In this document: positions 18,501 to 27,771 of the stretch, piece after piece
Position numbering within the stretch: position 1 is the stretch's first letter
Layout of the letters: every line of letters begins with the position of its first letter
Assembly: GCF_024497955.1 (NCBI RefSeq)
Contig: NZ_JANHKP010000003.1
Location: forward strand, 124,001-188,000
Direction of reading: 5' to 3'
Source: Streptomyces sp. C10-9-1
GTDB taxonomy: Bacteria > Actinomycetota > Actinomycetes > Streptomycetales > Streptomycetaceae
DNA: 64,000 bases
Made by a program: the position numbers and the translations under genes
The notes under the pieces: generated by a model
The model's input: the letters and a program-made list of their open reading frames with translations, nothing else
Databases searched by the model: none
Told to the model about the DNA's origin: nothing

Positions 18501-20105
18501 TCATTCGACGCCGATCAGCAGCGGGGCGTCCCCTCCGCCCTCGTGGACGACGGTGTCGACGGCCAGGTAGCCCTCGCGCACATGGGCCTCCAGCAGGCCG
18601 GGGAGCCCGTCCGGGGCGCGGTCGCCGAGGACGAGGGTGACGAGTTCGCCGCCCGAGGAGAGCATCCGGTCCAGCACCGCCCTGGCCGTGTCCGCGAGGT
18701 CGGCGCCGATGACCGCCACGTCGCCGTCGATGAGCCCGAGCACGTCGCCCGCCTGGCACACCCCGGCGGAGGTCCACGAACGGCTCTCGGCGACCGCCAG
18801 TTCGGCGTGGCGGGTGGCGCCCGCGGCCGCGGTCATGGCGACCACGTCCTCGTCGAAGCTGCGGCCCGGCTCGTGCACGGCGAGGGCCGCGAGGCCCTGT
18901 ACCGGGGAGCGCGTCGGGATGAGCGCCACCCGCACGCCCTCGGTGCGGGCCTGCTCGGCGGCGGCGGCCGCGGTGTGGTGCAGCGCCGGGTCGTTGGGCA
19001 GCAGCACCACCTCGCGGGCGTGGGCCCGGCGGACGGCCTCCACCAGCTCGCCGCTGGCGGGGGGTTCCCCGGGGCGGCTGGGCACCGTCGTCGCACCGGC
19101 CTCGGCGCACAGCGCGGGCAGCCCGTCCCCGGGGACGACGGCGACGACCGCGCGCTGGGCCTGCTCGCGGGCGGGCGGGGCGGCGGTGGCCAGGTGGGTG
19201 ATCCGGATGCGGTGGGGGCGGCCCGCCTCGATGCCGGCCTCGACGGCGGCGCCCGCGTCGTCGACGTGGACGTGGACGTTCCAGAGCCCGTCGCCGCCGA
19301 CCACGACCAGGGAGTCCCCGAGGGCGTCCAGGCGGGTCCGAAGGCGGGCGACCGCGGCGTCCCCGGCCTCCAGCAGGTACAGGACCTCGAAGGCCGGGCC
19401 GCCGTCGGGCCCGCAGGCGCCTCCGGCGTCCGCCGGGGGCGCCTGCGGGCGGCGCGCCGGGGGGCCTCCGGCGGGCGAGGGGGCCCGGCCGGTGAGGGTC
19501 TCCACGAGCGCGCCGAGCACGGTCAGCAGGCCGCGCCCGCCCGCGTCGACCACGCCCGCACGGCCGAGGACGGCCAGTTGGTCCGGGGTGGCGTCGAGCG
19601 CGGCGCCGGCCCCCTTCCAGGCGGCCAGCGCGGCCTCGGCGGGCCCCGCGCCGGTGCCCGCGGTGCGGGCGGCACGGGCGGCGGCCGCGGCCACGGTGAG
19701 GATGGTGCCCTCCACGGGGTGGGCGACGGCCTCCCGCGCGAGGTCCGCGGCGCGCTGCAGCGCGTCCGCGAGTCCCGCGCCCTCGCCCGTCCGCTCCGCC
19801 ATGCCGCGCAGCAGCTGGGCGAGGATGGTGCCGGAGTTGCCGCGGGCTCCCAGGAGGGCTCCGTGGGCCATGGCGTGCACCACGTCCCCCGGCGGCGGGG
19901 CGGTGCGCCCCGTCTCGTGCGCGGCGAAGACGGCCTCGACGGCCCGGGCCGCGGACTCGACGGTGAGGTAGAGGTTGGTGCCCGTGTCGCCGTCGGCGAC
20001 GGGGTAGACGTTGATCGCGTCGATCGCCTCGCGCTCGCGGCCGAGGGCCTCCAGCGCCAGTGAGCACCAGGTGCGTACCGCTTCGGCGTCCATCGTCTGC
20101 GGCAC
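18501..20105 (-). CDS. DAK2-domain protein, FakA-like fatty acid kinase
   Basis: The 534-residue protein has an N-terminal DAK2 (DhaL-type) ATP-binding domain: INVYPVADGDTGTNLYLT, with the metal-binding Asps of DGDTGTN, and GALLGARGNSGTILAQLLRG, VEGTILTV and GVVDAGGRGLL. A Pro/Ala-rich linker (about 215-245) and a FakA-type C-terminal region (ALGDSLVVVGGDGLWNVHVHVDD, LLPNDPALHHTAAAAAEQ) follow. In Firmicutes FakA phosphorylates fatty acids presented by the DegV-like FakB; that role is an inference here because no FakB gene is in the window. The GTG at 20105 has GAGGAGGA upstream. The gene is divergent from rpmB, an arrangement conserved in actinobacteria. Confidence 0.87.
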   Translation of the reverse strand: MPQTMDAEAVRTWCSLALEALGREREAIDAINVYPVADGDTGTNLYLTVESAARAVEAVFAAHETGRTAPPPGDVVHAMAHGALLGARGNSGTILAQLLRGMAERTGEGAGLADALQRAADLAREAVAHPVEGTILTVAAAAARAARTAGTGAGPAEAALAAWKGAGAALDATPDQLAVLGRAGVVDAGGRGLLTVLGALVETLTGRAPSPAGGPPARRPQAPPADAGGACGPDGGPAFEVLYLLEAGDAAVARLRTRLDALGDSLVVVGGDGLWNVHVHVDDAGAAVEAGIEAGRPHRIRITHLATAAPPAREQAQRAVVAVVPGDGLPALCAEAGATTVPSRPGEPPASGELVEAVRRAHAREVVLLPNDPALHHTAAAAAEQARTEGVRVALIPTRSPVQGLAALAVHEPGRSFDEDVVAMTAAAGATRHAELAVAESRSWTSAGVCQAGDVLGLIDGDVAVIGADLADTARAVLDRMLSSGGELVTLVLGDRAPDGLPGLLEAHVREGYLAVDTVVHEGGGDAPLLIGVE

Positions 20106-20240
20106 CTGGGGGTCCTCCTCGGTCGGCCGTGCCGGCCCTGGGCGGCGGGCCGATCCGCAGGGTAGACCCCGGCCGTGCCCCGGGCGCGGGCCGGGGGCGG
20201 TCCGGACCATGGTAGTTTCGTAACCCCGGAGCGGGCGTTG

Positions 20241-20343
20241 TATGCTGCTTCGGTTGCCCGATGAGGATCGGGCGTTTCCCCCGGCAGGCCACTTCAGATC
20301 AACTGATCCGGCACGCCGGATTTCACTGTAAGTGCATCTGAAG
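20241..20343 (+). promoter_or_regulatory. Promoter and structured leader of rpmB
   Basis: TATGCT (20241-20246) fits a TAnnnT -10 box. Downstream there are three nested or adjacent hairpins: GCCCGAT/ATCGGGC (20256-20262 with 20267-20273), ATCCGGC/GCCGGAT (20306-20312 with 20315-20321), and an outer 8-bp stem CTTCAGAT/ATCTGAAG (20292-20299 with 20336-20343) that encloses the second. The last arm ends 15 bases before the rpmB start, so it could mask or present the ribosome binding site. This would suit autogenous control by L28, but that is inference. Confidence 0.45.
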
Positions 20344-20358
20344 TCTTTGGAGTGACCC

Positions 20359-20544
20359 GTGGCTGCCAACTGCGACGTCTGCGGCAAGGGGCCGGGCTTC
20401 GGCAACAACATTTCGCACTCGCACCGCCGTACGTCCCGTCGCTGGAACCCGAACATCCAGCGCGTGCGTGCCGTGGTCGGTCGGACGCCGAAGCGGCTCA
20501 ACGTCTGCACCTCGTGCATCAAGGCCGGCAAGGTCTCGCGCTAA
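20359..20544 (+). CDS. rpmB: Ribosomal protein bL28
   Basis: The 61-residue protein is a complete bL28 of the zinc-binding type, with Cys pairs in [19 protein letters not shown] and [16 protein letters not shown] start at 20359 follows GGAG. It is divergent from the DAK2-domain gene and is followed by a hairpin with a TTTT tail. Confidence 0.97.
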   Translation: MAANCDVCGKGPGFGNNISHSHRRTSRRWNPNIQRVRAVVGRTPKRLNVCTSCIKAGKVSR

Positions 20545-20616
20545 GGATGCTCCCCGCGCCTGCGGGGACATTCCCGCCGACGTCTCGTCGTAGCGCAGCC
20601 CCTCCGGTTGCCTGGG

Positions 20617-20644
20617 AAGCCGGTCCACCTCGGTGGGCCGGCTT
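20617..20644 (+). terminator. Terminator after rpmB
   Basis: AAGCCGGTCCAC pairs with GTGGGCCGGCTT (one G-U) across a 4-nt loop, and the downstream arm runs into TTTT. It is an intrinsic terminator for rpmB and lies upstream of the convergent thiD stop. Confidence 0.75.
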
Positions 20645-20710
20645 TTCGCCTGTCCGGACCCGGCCGGGTCCGCGGGGCCTGTCCGGGGTGCCCGCGGGAC
20701 CCGGCCGCCG

Positions 20711-21499
20711 TCAGCGCTGCCGCCAGGCGTGGTCGACGGGCCCGATGCCGGAGCCGAGGGCGAAGCCCGCGGCGATGGCGCCCGTGACGTAGTCCTTGGC
20801 CCGGCGTACGGCCTCCGGTACGTCGAGCCCCGTGGCGAGGCCCGCGGCGACGGCCGAGGCGAGGGTGCAGCCGGTGCCGTGGGTGTGCCGGTTGTCCAGC
20901 CGCGGGGCGCGCAGCCAGTGCTCCTCGGTCCCGTCGGTGAGCAGGTCCACCGCCTCGCCCTCCAGATGGCCGCCCTTGATCAGCGCCCAGCGCGGACCGA
21001 GGCCGAGGACCGCGGCGGCGGCCTTCCTCATGTCGCCCTCGCCCGCGACCCCGACACCGGTGAGCTGGGCGACCTCGTCGAGGTTGGGGGTGGCCACGGT
21101 CGCCGCGGGCAGCAGCCGGGTGCGCACGGACGCGAGGGCCGACTGCGCGAGGAGCGGGTCGCCGTGCTTGGACACCCCCACCGGGTCCACCACCACGGGC
21201 GCGTCGGTGGCGGCGAGCAGCTCGGCGACGGCCTCCACCAGCTCGGCGGTGGCCAGCATCCCGGTCTTGACCGCCTGGACGCCGATGTCGTCGACGACGC
21301 TGCGGTACTGGGCGCGCACCGCCTCGACGGGCAGCTCCCAGGTGCCCTGGACCCCCGTGGAGTTCTGGGCGGTCACCGCGGTGAGCACGCTCATCCCGTG
21401 CACACCGAGGGCGAGCATGGTCTTCAGGTCGGCCTGGATGCCTGCCCCGCCGCCGGAGTCGGAGCCGGCGACGGTCAGCACGCGCGGGGGTGTCTGCAT
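20711..21499 (-). CDS. thiD: Hydroxymethylpyrimidine (phosphate) kinase
   Basis: ThiD phosphorylates HMP and HMP-P in thiamine synthesis. The protein has 262 residues. The N-terminus [22 protein letters not shown] is the ribokinase-fold substrate motif, [16 protein letters not shown] is central, and [20 protein letters not shown] is the anion-hole/catalytic motif. The ATG is at 21499. The gene is 10 bases downstream of thiL on the same strand, so the two thiamine genes form an operon. Confidence 0.95.
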   Translation of the reverse strand: MQTPPRVLTVAGSDSGGGAGIQADLKTMLALGVHGMSVLTAVTAQNSTGVQGTWELPVEAVRAQYRSVVDDIGVQAVKTGMLATAELVEAVAELLAATDAPVVVDPVGVSKHGDPLLAQSALASVRTRLLPAATVATPNLDEVAQLTGVGVAGEGDMRKAAAAVLGLGPRWALIKGGHLEGEAVDLLTDGTEEHWLRAPRLDNRHTHGTGCTLASAVAAGLATGLDVPEAVRRAKDYVTGAIAAGFALGSGIGPVDHAWRQR

Positions 21500-21509
21500 G
21501 CCGCCGAAT

Positions 21510-22499
21510 CTACTGCCCGGCCGCTCCCCCGCCGTCCTCGATGTCCCCGCCGAAGTGGTCCCAGCCCCCCGTGCTGGTCCAGGGCGCACCGTCCACGGTG
21601 ACCTGCGGGAGCGCGGAGGGGTGGAGCACCTCCCCGATGACCTTCCAGCGGGCGGGGAGCTTGGCGTCCGGGGGGAACGTCGCCACGATGGCGTGGTCCT
21701 CGCCGCCGGTGAGGACCCACTGGAGGGGGTCGACGCCGACGGCCTGGCCGATGTCGTGCATCTGCGTGGGGATGTCGATCAGGCCGGAGCGCAGGTCGAT
21801 GCGGGCCTTGCTGGCCTCGGCGATGTGCCCGAGGTCGGCGACCAGTCCGTCGCTGACGTCGCACATGGCGGTGGCCCCGAGGCCCGCCGCCGCCGGGCCC
21901 GCGTGGTAGGGCGGCTCGGGCCTGCGGTGGGCCTCGACGAACGCGCGGGGCGAGCGGAAGCCGCGGGAGAGCACCGCGTGGCCCGCCGCGGACCAGCCCA
22001 GCCAGCCGGTGTAGGCCACCACGTCCCCGGGGCGTGCGCCGCCGCGGGTGACGGGCTCGTGGCCGCGCAGGTCCCCGAGCGCGGTGATGGCGAGGGTGAT
22101 GGCCTCCCCGCGGACCACGTCGCCGCCGACCACGGCCGCCCCCGCCACCTGGCATTCGTCGCGGATGCCGTCCATGAGCTCGGTGGCCCAGGTCGCGGGC
22201 AGTTCGGCGGGGACGACGAGTCCGAGGAGCAGCGCGGTGGGCACCGCGCCCATGGCGGCGATGTCGGCGAGGTTCTGCGCCGCCGCCTTCCGGCCGACGT
22301 CGTAGGCGGTCGACCAGTCGCGGCGGAAGTGCCGCCCCTCCAGCAGGATGTCCGTGCTCGCCACGACCCGCCGGTCGGGTGCGGAGACGACCGCGGCGTC
22401 GTCGCCGGGCCCGATCCGCACCGCCGGCGTGGTGGTGAGCCGGGAGGTGAGCTTCTCGATGAGCCCGAACTCCCCCAACTCGCCCACAGTGCCCTTCAC
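21510..22499 (-). CDS. thiL: Thiamine-monophosphate kinase
   Basis: ThiL converts thiamine phosphate to the active diphosphate. The 329-residue protein has [12 protein letters not shown] at the N-terminus, the ATP/Mg motif [21 protein letters not shown], the [17 protein letters not shown] segment, [27 protein letters not shown] and [13 protein letters not shown]. It starts with GTG at 22499 behind GGAGAGGTG. It is the first gene of the thiL-thiD pair. Confidence 0.95.
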   Translation of the reverse strand: MKGTVGELGEFGLIEKLTSRLTTTPAVRIGPGDDAAVVSAPDRRVVASTDILLEGRHFRRDWSTAYDVGRKAAAQNLADIAAMGAVPTALLLGLVVPAELPATWATELMDGIRDECQVAGAAVVGGDVVRGEAITLAITALGDLRGHEPVTRGGARPGDVVAYTGWLGWSAAGHAVLSRGFRSPRAFVEAHRRPEPPYHAGPAAAGLGATAMCDVSDGLVADLGHIAEASKARIDLRSGLIDIPTQMHDIGQAVGVDPLQWVLTGGEDHAIVATFPPDAKLPARWKVIGEVLHPSALPQVTVDGAPWTSTGGWDHFGGDIEDGGGAAGQ

Positions 22500-22756
22500 C
22501 GAGGTTCACCTCTCCATGCGTCGGCGGTACACGGGACTCCGGTGGGCGGCCTCGTGCCGAGGTCGCGTGCGGTGACCGTCCTGGGTACCGTCAAGGGATA
22601 CGTCAACTTCTGCTCCGTACACGCCGCGCCGGGGGTGCCGCGGCCAGCGAGGGTCTCCCCGCGGCCCGCGGCGACGCGATACCGTGGCGACCCTTCTCCT
22701 CGGGATCTCCGCGCCGTCGTCCGGCGACGGGATCCAGCTGCCGCCCTGGAGGCTTC

Positions 22757-22990
22757 GTGGTACAGGCGTACATCCTCATCCAGACCGAGGTGGGCAAGGC
22801 GTCCGTGGTCGCCGAGACCATCGGCTCGCTCCCGGGCGTGATCCAGGCCGAGGATGTGACCGGCCCCTATGACGTCATCGTGCGCGCGCAGGCGGACACG
22901 GTCGACGAACTCGGACGCATGGTGGTCGCCAAGGTCCAGCAAGTGGACGGCATCACCCGCACCCTGACCTGCCCGGTGGTTCACCTCTAG
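22757..22990 (+). CDS. Stand-alone Lrp/AsnC effector-binding (RAM) domain
   Basis: The 77-residue protein consists only of the alpha/beta RAM domain of Lrp/AsnC regulators (QAYILIQTEVGKASVVAETIGSLPGVIQAEDVTGPYDVIVRAQADTVDEL); there is no helix-turn-helix. Such SARD-type proteins bind small effectors and may oligomerise with full-length Lrp proteins. The start is GTG at 22757 after GGAGG. It is divergent from thiL and just upstream of the DUF3515 gene. Confidence 0.88.
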   Translation: MVQAYILIQTEVGKASVVAETIGSLPGVIQAEDVTGPYDVIVRAQADTVDELGRMVVAKVQQVDGITRTLTCPVVHL

Positions 22991-23010
22991 CCCCCGTCTA
23001 CGCTTGGCCG

Positions 23011-23484
23011 GTGACGTCTTCGCGCCGCCGGCCCCTTCCCGTACTCCTGACCGCCGCTGCCGTGCTGGCCGCCGCGGCGGGCTGCGCCGGCGGCGCTCGC
23101 GCGTCCGTCGCCGCTCCCAGCCCCCCGGCCGACGAGGCCGCCCTGTGCCGCGCCCTGCACGACGCCCTGCCGCGGTCGGTCGCCGGGCAGGAGCGCCGGG
23201 ACCCCGAGCCGGCGTCCGAGCTGACCGCCGGGTGGGGTGATGCCGCGATCGTACTGCGCTGCGGTGTACCGCGGCCCGAGCGGATGAGCGACCCCCAGGC
23301 GCAGGGCGTCGAGGTGGACGGCGTGGGCTGGATGCTGGAGGAGCGGGAGGAGGGGCCCCGGTTCACCACGACGTACCGCAGGACGTACGTGGAGGTGACC
23401 CTGGACCGGCGCTATCTGCACGACGCGAGCCCGCTGACGGACCTGGCCGGGCCGGTGGCCGAGGCGGTCCCCTCGGCCCTGTGA
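23011..23484 (+). CDS. DUF3515 lipoprotein
   Basis: This 157-residue protein has a lipoprotein signal: MTSSRRRPLPVLLTAAAVLA followed by the lipobox AAGC at about residue 25. The mature part has two Cys (ALCRALHDALP and VLRCGVP) and matches the DUF3515 pattern (GVGWMLEEREEGPRFTTTYR, VEVTLDRRY). A TACGCT box lies six bases before the GTG, so a leaderless transcript is possible. No function is known for the family. It converges on ddl with a 44-base gap. Confidence 0.85.
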   Translation: MTSSRRRPLPVLLTAAAVLAAAAGCAGGARASVAAPSPPADEAALCRALHDALPRSVAGQERRDPEPASELTAGWGDAAIVLRCGVPRPERMSDPQAQGVEVDGVGWMLEEREEGPRFTTTYRRTYVEVTLDRRYLHDASPLTDLAGPVAEAVPSAL

Positions 23485-23528
23485 ACGCCCCCTCCCCCGC
23501 CCGCGCCGGGCGGGGGTCCGGGGCCGGG

Positions 23529-24686
23529 TCAGCGCAGGCCGGTGGAGCGGCGCAGCGCCGCCTGGATCAGCCGGTCGACCAGCTCGCCGTAGCCGACGCC
23601 GCTCTCCTGCCACATCCGCGGGTACATGGAGATCGGGGTGAAGCCCGGCATGGTGTTGATCTCGTTGATGACGAAGGAGCCGTCCTCGGTGAGGAAGAAG
23701 TCCGCGCGGACCAGGCCCTCGCAGGAGGCCGCCTCGAAGGCGGCGACGGCGAGCCGCTGCACCTCGGCGGTCTGTTCGGGGGTCAGCGGAGCGGGCACCA
23801 GGCCGGTGGCGGCGTCGATGTACTTGGCCTCGAAGTCGTAGAAGTCGTGCGAGGTGACCGGCGGGATCTCGGCCGGGACGCTGGCCCGCGGCCCGTCCTC
23901 GAACTCCAGCACCCCGCACTCGATCTCGCGTCCGCTGAGCAGGGACTCCACCAGGACCTTGGGGTCGTGGCGCTGCGCCTCGGCGATCGCCTCGTCCAGG
24001 CCGGAGAGGTCGTCCACCTTGGTGATGCCCATGGAGGAGCCGCCGCGGGCGGGCTTCACGAACAGCGGCCAGCCGTGGTCGCCGGCGAAGTCGACGATCC
24101 GCTTGCGGGCGGCGGCAGGGTCCTGCGCCCACTCGCGGGGGCGGATCACCTCGTAGGGGCCGACCGGGAGGCCGAAGGAGACGAAGACGCGCTTCATGTA
24201 CTCCTTGTCCTGGCCGACGGCGGAGGAGAGCACCCCGGACCCGACGTAGGGCACGCCGGAGAGCTCCAGCAGCCCCTGGAGGGTGCCGTCCTCGCCGTAG
24301 GGCCCGTGGAGCACCGGGAAGACGACGTCGACGTCGCCGAGCGCCTTGGGGACGGCCCCGGGCTCGCTGTAGACCACCTCGCGGCTGCCGGGGTCGACGG
24401 AGAGCACCACGCCGCCCTCCGCGGACTCGGCGAGCTCGTCGACGCTCGGGGTGCGGCGGTCGGTGATCGCCATGCGGTCGGGCTCGTCGGCGGTCAGCGC
24501 CCAGCGGCCGTCGGCGGTGATGCCGATGGGCAGCACGTCGTAGCGGGCGCGGTCGATGGCGCGCAGGACCGCGCCCGCGGTGACCACGGAGATCCCGTGC
24601 TCGGAGCTGCGGCCCCCGAAGACGACGGCCACGCGGGGCCTGCGGGGCTGCTGCTCGGGACTCTGGGGGAGGTTCTCGGTGCTCAT
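23529..24686 (-). CDS. ddlA: D-alanine--D-alanine ligase
   Basis: Ddl makes the D-Ala-D-Ala dipeptide of peptidoglycan. The 385-residue ATP-grasp enzyme has RVAVVFGGRSSEHGISVVTAGAV at the N-terminus, VLHGPYGEDGTLQGLLEL, PLFVKPARGGSSMGITKV as the ATP loop, EIECGVLEFE, and FVINEINTMPGFTPISMYPRM as the metal-binding C-terminal motif. The motif around GPYGEDG and the SMYPR ending fit D-Ala rather than D-Lac ligases, but I cannot confirm specificity. It is 34 bases downstream of gpsA on the same strand. Confidence 0.95.
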   Translation of the reverse strand: MSTENLPQSPEQQPRRPRVAVVFGGRSSEHGISVVTAGAVLRAIDRARYDVLPIGITADGRWALTADEPDRMAITDRRTPSVDELAESAEGGVVLSVDPGSREVVYSEPGAVPKALGDVDVVFPVLHGPYGEDGTLQGLLELSGVPYVGSGVLSSAVGQDKEYMKRVFVSFGLPVGPYEVIRPREWAQDPAAARKRIVDFAGDHGWPLFVKPARGGSSMGITKVDDLSGLDEAIAEAQRHDPKVLVESLLSGREIECGVLEFEDGPRASVPAEIPPVTSHDFYDFEAKYIDAATGLVPAPLTPEQTAEVQRLAVAAFEAASCEGLVRADFFLTEDGSFVINEINTMPGFTPISMYPRMWQESGVGYGELVDRLIQAALRRSTGLR

Positions 24687-24720
24687 ATCGCGATGAGACT
24701 ACCCGCTGGTCCTGGCGCCG

Positions 24721-25731
24721 TCAGCGCCGCTCCGGCTTGGCCGCGCGGGACATCAGCTCCTTGAGCGCGACGACCGGCGGCTTCCCCTCGTGGACGATCC
24801 CGACCACGGTCTCCGTGATGGGCATGTCGACGCCGTGGCGGCGGGCGAGGTCGAGCACGGACTCGCAGGACTTCACGCCCTCCGCGGTCTGGCGGGTGAC
24901 GGCGATGGTCTCCGCCAGCGTCATGCCGCGCCCGAGGTTGGTGCCGAAGGTGTGGTTGCGCGAGAGCGGGGAGGAGCAGGTGGCCACCAGGTCGCCGAGG
25001 CCGGCCAGCCCGGAGAAGGTGAGCGGGTCGGCTCCCATGGCGAGTCCGAGGCGGGTGGTCTCGGCGAGGCCGCGGGTGATGAGGGAGCCCTTGGCGTTGT
25101 CCCCGAGGCCCATGCCGTCGGCGATGCCCACCGCGAGGCCGATGACGTTCTTGACCGCGCCGCCGAGTTCGCAGCCCACCACGTCGGTGTTGGTGTACGG
25201 CCGGAAGTAGGGGGTGTGGCAGGCCGACTGGAGCCGGCGGGCGGCCTCCTCGTCCCGGCAGGCGACCACGGCGGCGGCGGGCATCCGGGAGGCGATCTCC
25301 TTGGCCAGGTTGGGCCCGGTGACGACCGCGACGCGGTCCGCGGCCACCCCGGCGACCTCCTCGACCACCTCGCTCATCCGCTTGGCGGTGCCGAGTTCGA
25401 CGCCCTTCATCAGGGAGACCAGGACGGTGCCGGGCGCCAGCTTCGGGGTCCAGGCCGCGAGGTTGGCCCGCAGGGTCTGGGAGGGCACGGCCAGGACGGT
25501 GAAGTCGGCGCCGGACAGCGCCTCGCCCGCGTCGGTGGTGGCGCGCAGCCCGGCGGGCAGCTCGATGCCCGGCAGGTAGTCGGGGTTGGTGCGGGTGGTG
25601 TTGACGGCCTCGGCGAGCTCGGGGCGGCGGCCCCACAGGACGACCTCGCAGCCCGCGTCGGCGAGCACCATCCCGAACGCGGTACCCCACGAGCCCGTCC
25701 CGAGGACGGCGGCCTTGACGGGCTGGGTCAC
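24721..25731 (-). CDS. gpsA: Glycerol-3-phosphate dehydrogenase [NAD(P)+]
   Basis: GpsA makes sn-glycerol-3-phosphate for phospholipids. The 336-residue protein has the Rossmann motif AVLGTGSWGTAFGMVLADAG, SLMKGVE, VVTGPNLAKEIA, the catalytic-Lys region GGAVKNVIGLAVGIADGMGLGDN, and SRNHTFGTNLGRG. The GTG at 25731 overlaps the plsC stop by three bases (GTGA), so it is coupled to plsC. The plsC-gpsA-ddl order puts two steps of phospholipid synthesis beside a cell-wall gene. Confidence 0.96.
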   Translation of the reverse strand: MTQPVKAAVLGTGSWGTAFGMVLADAGCEVVLWGRRPELAEAVNTTRTNPDYLPGIELPAGLRATTDAGEALSGADFTVLAVPSQTLRANLAAWTPKLAPGTVLVSLMKGVELGTAKRMSEVVEEVAGVAADRVAVVTGPNLAKEIASRMPAAAVVACRDEEAARRLQSACHTPYFRPYTNTDVVGCELGGAVKNVIGLAVGIADGMGLGDNAKGSLITRGLAETTRLGLAMGADPLTFSGLAGLGDLVATCSSPLSRNHTFGTNLGRGMTLAETIAVTRQTAEGVKSCESVLDLARRHGVDMPITETVVGIVHEGKPPVVALKELMSRAAKPERR

Positions 25732-26480
25732 TTCACTTCCTCCCCGGCGGCCTTGCGGCGCAGCTGGGCGCGCGCCTCGCGCAGATCGTACGGCCTCTCG
25801 GGCGCCTTCTCGCCGCGGAGGTCCTCCAGCAGGCGGGTGATCGCGGCCATGATCTCCTCGGTCGCCTCCTTGAGGACCTCGGGTGTGGGGTCCTGGTCGT
25901 AGAAGCGGCTGAGGTCGACCGGCGGACCGGCCTTCACCTGCAGCGTCTTGCGCGGGAAGAGGTTGACCTTGTTCTCCTTGGCGTAGGGCGGCATCGCCAG
26001 GTTGGCGCCCCACTGGGCGACGGGGACGACCGGCGCCCTCGTCTGCAGGGCCGCCCGCGCGACACCCGTCTTGGCGGTCATCGGCCACACGGCGGGGTCA
26101 CGGGTGAGGGTGCCCTCGGGGTAGAAGGCGACGCACTCGCCCCGCTCCACGGCCTCGACGGCCGCGCGGAAGGCGCCCACGGCGTTGGAGGACTCCCGGA
26201 AGACCGGGATCTGCCCGGTGCCCCGCAGCATCAGGCCCACGCCGGGCGTCCGGAACAGCGCGGCCTTCGCCAGGAAACGGGGCACTCGTCCGCTGTTGTA
26301 CTGGAAGTGCCCGTAGGAGAACATGTCGAGGTACGAGTTGTGGTTGATGGCGGTGATGAATCCGCCCTCGGCCGGAATGTGTTCCATTCCCCGCCAGTCC
26401 CGCTTGAACAGAATCAGCAGCGGGGGCTTAGCGATGACCGCCGCCAGGCGGTACCAGAAGCCGACTCTACGGCGGGACAC
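25728..26480 (-). CDS. plsC: 1-acyl-sn-glycerol-3-phosphate acyltransferase
   Basis: PlsC acylates lysophosphatidic acid. The protein has 250 residues. The catalytic H(x4)D motif is in NHNSYLDMF, the substrate motif is FYPEGTLTRDP, and VVPVAQWGANLAMPP corresponds to motif IV. An N-terminal hydrophobic stretch (WYRLAAVIAKPPLLILF) is a membrane association segment. It starts with GTG at 26480 behind GAGGAAGG; upstream in-frame sequence to 26978 overlaps cofC and is not coding. It is co-transcribed with gpsA. Confidence 0.94.
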   Translation of the reverse strand: MSRRRVGFWYRLAAVIAKPPLLILFKRDWRGMEHIPAEGGFITAINHNSYLDMFSYGHFQYNSGRVPRFLAKAALFRTPGVGLMLRGTGQIPVFRESSNAVGAFRAAVEAVERGECVAFYPEGTLTRDPAVWPMTAKTGVARAALQTRAPVVPVAQWGANLAMPPYAKENKVNLFPRKTLQVKAGPPVDLSRFYDQDPTPEVLKEATEEIMAAITRLLEDLRGEKAPERPYDLREARAQLRRKAAGEEVK

Positions 26481-26684
26481 TCGTACACCTTCCTCTTCGG
26501 GCGGGCATCGGCCCTCGTGCCGGGGGTCAAGTGTCGCCCCGGGCCCCTGGTCTGTCGAGGACACCGTACGCCCAGACTCCGCCGCCCGGGCCCCGGACCC
26601 GTCCGCCCCCGGGCGACAATGGTCCGGCAACGGCTCCGCTGGGAGCTCCGCGCGCGCAGGGAGGGAGAGTTCGCCACGGACAGG

Positions 26685-27329
26685 ATGCCGCGGCCCGGCT
26701 GGTCGCTGGTCGTGCCGCTCAAGCCCTTGGCCGCCGCCAAGAGCAGGCTCGCCCCCGCCGCGGGCGACGCCCTCCGGCCGCGGCTCGCGCTGGCGTTCGC
26801 CCAGGACACCGTGGCAGCGGCGCTGGCCTGCCCTGCGGTACGGGATGTGGTGGTCGTCACGGACGACCGCACGGCCGGTGCCGCGCTGGCGGCGCTGGGC
26901 GCCCGGGTGGTGCCGGACTCCCCGGGCGCCGGCCTCAACGCGGCCCTGGCGCACGGGGCCCAGGCGGTCCGGGCCCACCGCCCGGGGGCCGCGGTGGCGG
27001 CGCTCAACGCCGACCTCCCGGCATTGCGCGCCGGTGAATTGCTGCGTACTCTCGCCGCCGCATCGGCATTTGATCGGGCTTTTCTCGCGGATGCCTCGGG
27101 AATCGGGACGACTTTGCTGTGCGCCCGCCCGTCCGTGGAATTGCGCCCCGCATTCGGCGGACCTTCACGCCGCCGCCATTCGGCCTCCGGGGCCGTGGAA
27201 ATCACACTCGACGGGGTCGATTCGGTGCGCCGCGACGTGGACACCGGCCGGGATCTGGCGGCCGCGCTGGAGCTGGGCGTCGGACCGCGCACCGCGCTGC
27301 ACACGGCGGGGCTCGCGGGTCGGCACTGA
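26685..27329 (+). CDS. cofC: Phosphoenolpyruvate/2-phospho-L-lactate guanylyltransferase (F420)
   Basis: This enzyme activates phosphoenolpyruvate (FbiD in actinobacteria) or 2-phospholactate with GTP for coenzyme F420. The 214-residue protein has a nucleotidyltransferase N-terminus SLVVPLKPLAAAKSRLAP, then VVVTDDRTAGAALAALGA, VAALNADLPALRAGELL and FLADASGIGTTLLCA. The ATG at 26685 is my choice; the reading frame is open far upstream but overlaps plsC. From about 27019 to 27200 the codons become unusually AT-ending (GCA, TTG, GAA, ATT, TTT) compared with the first half, which suggests mosaic ancestry. Confidence 0.9.
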   Translation: MPRPGWSLVVPLKPLAAAKSRLAPAAGDALRPRLALAFAQDTVAAALACPAVRDVVVVTDDRTAGAALAALGARVVPDSPGAGLNAALAHGAQAVRAHRPGAAVAALNADLPALRAGELLRTLAAASAFDRAFLADASGIGTTLLCARPSVELRPAFGGPSRRRHSASGAVEITLDGVDSVRRDVDTGRDLAAALELGVGPRTALHTAGLAGRH

Positions 27330-27479
27330 GCGCCGCCCCCCACCCCGGGGGACGGCGCACGGCGGCGGATGCGCCACGGGCCGCAGCCGTACCGGGTCCG
27401 TCCGGGCGGCCCGGCCGGGTGCCGCGGCGGCCGTCGTGCGCCGGCCGGGGGTGGCGGGGCAGGCCTTAGTCTGGGGCGC

Positions 27480-27683
27480 ATGCAGGCCACCTCGTACACC
27501 TACGACCCGGACACCCGCAGCGGGAGCGTGCTGCTCGACGACGGGACACCCGTGCCCTTCGGCACCGCGGCGTTCGACGCCGGGGGGCTGCGGCTGCTGC
27601 GCCCCGGGCAGCGGGTGCGGATCGAGACCGAGGGCGAGGGCGGGGCGCTGCGCATCACCCTGATCACGCTGCAGACGTTCTGA
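27480..27683 (+). CDS. Small hypothetical protein, possible OB-fold/cold-shock-like
   Basis: The 67-residue protein (MQATSYTYDPDTRSGSVLLD...) consists of predicted short beta strands with a GQRVRIETEGEGGALRITLITLQTF ending, reminiscent of small beta-barrel cold-shock-like proteins, though it lacks RNP motifs. The ATG is at 27480; there is no strong ribosome binding site. It lies between cofC and the convergent hupS. A similar small gene sits next to hupS in other Streptomyces as I recall it. Confidence 0.65.
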   Translation: MQATSYTYDPDTRSGSVLLDDGTPVPFGTAAFDAGGLRLLRPGQRVRIETEGEGGALRITLITLQTF

Positions 27684-27771
27684 GCGGACGGCCTTCGGCA
27701 GGCGTGCCGGTTCCCGGGCGTCCGGCCGGGTACGCCGCGCGGCGGGGCACAGGGGGCGGCGGGCACGCCGC

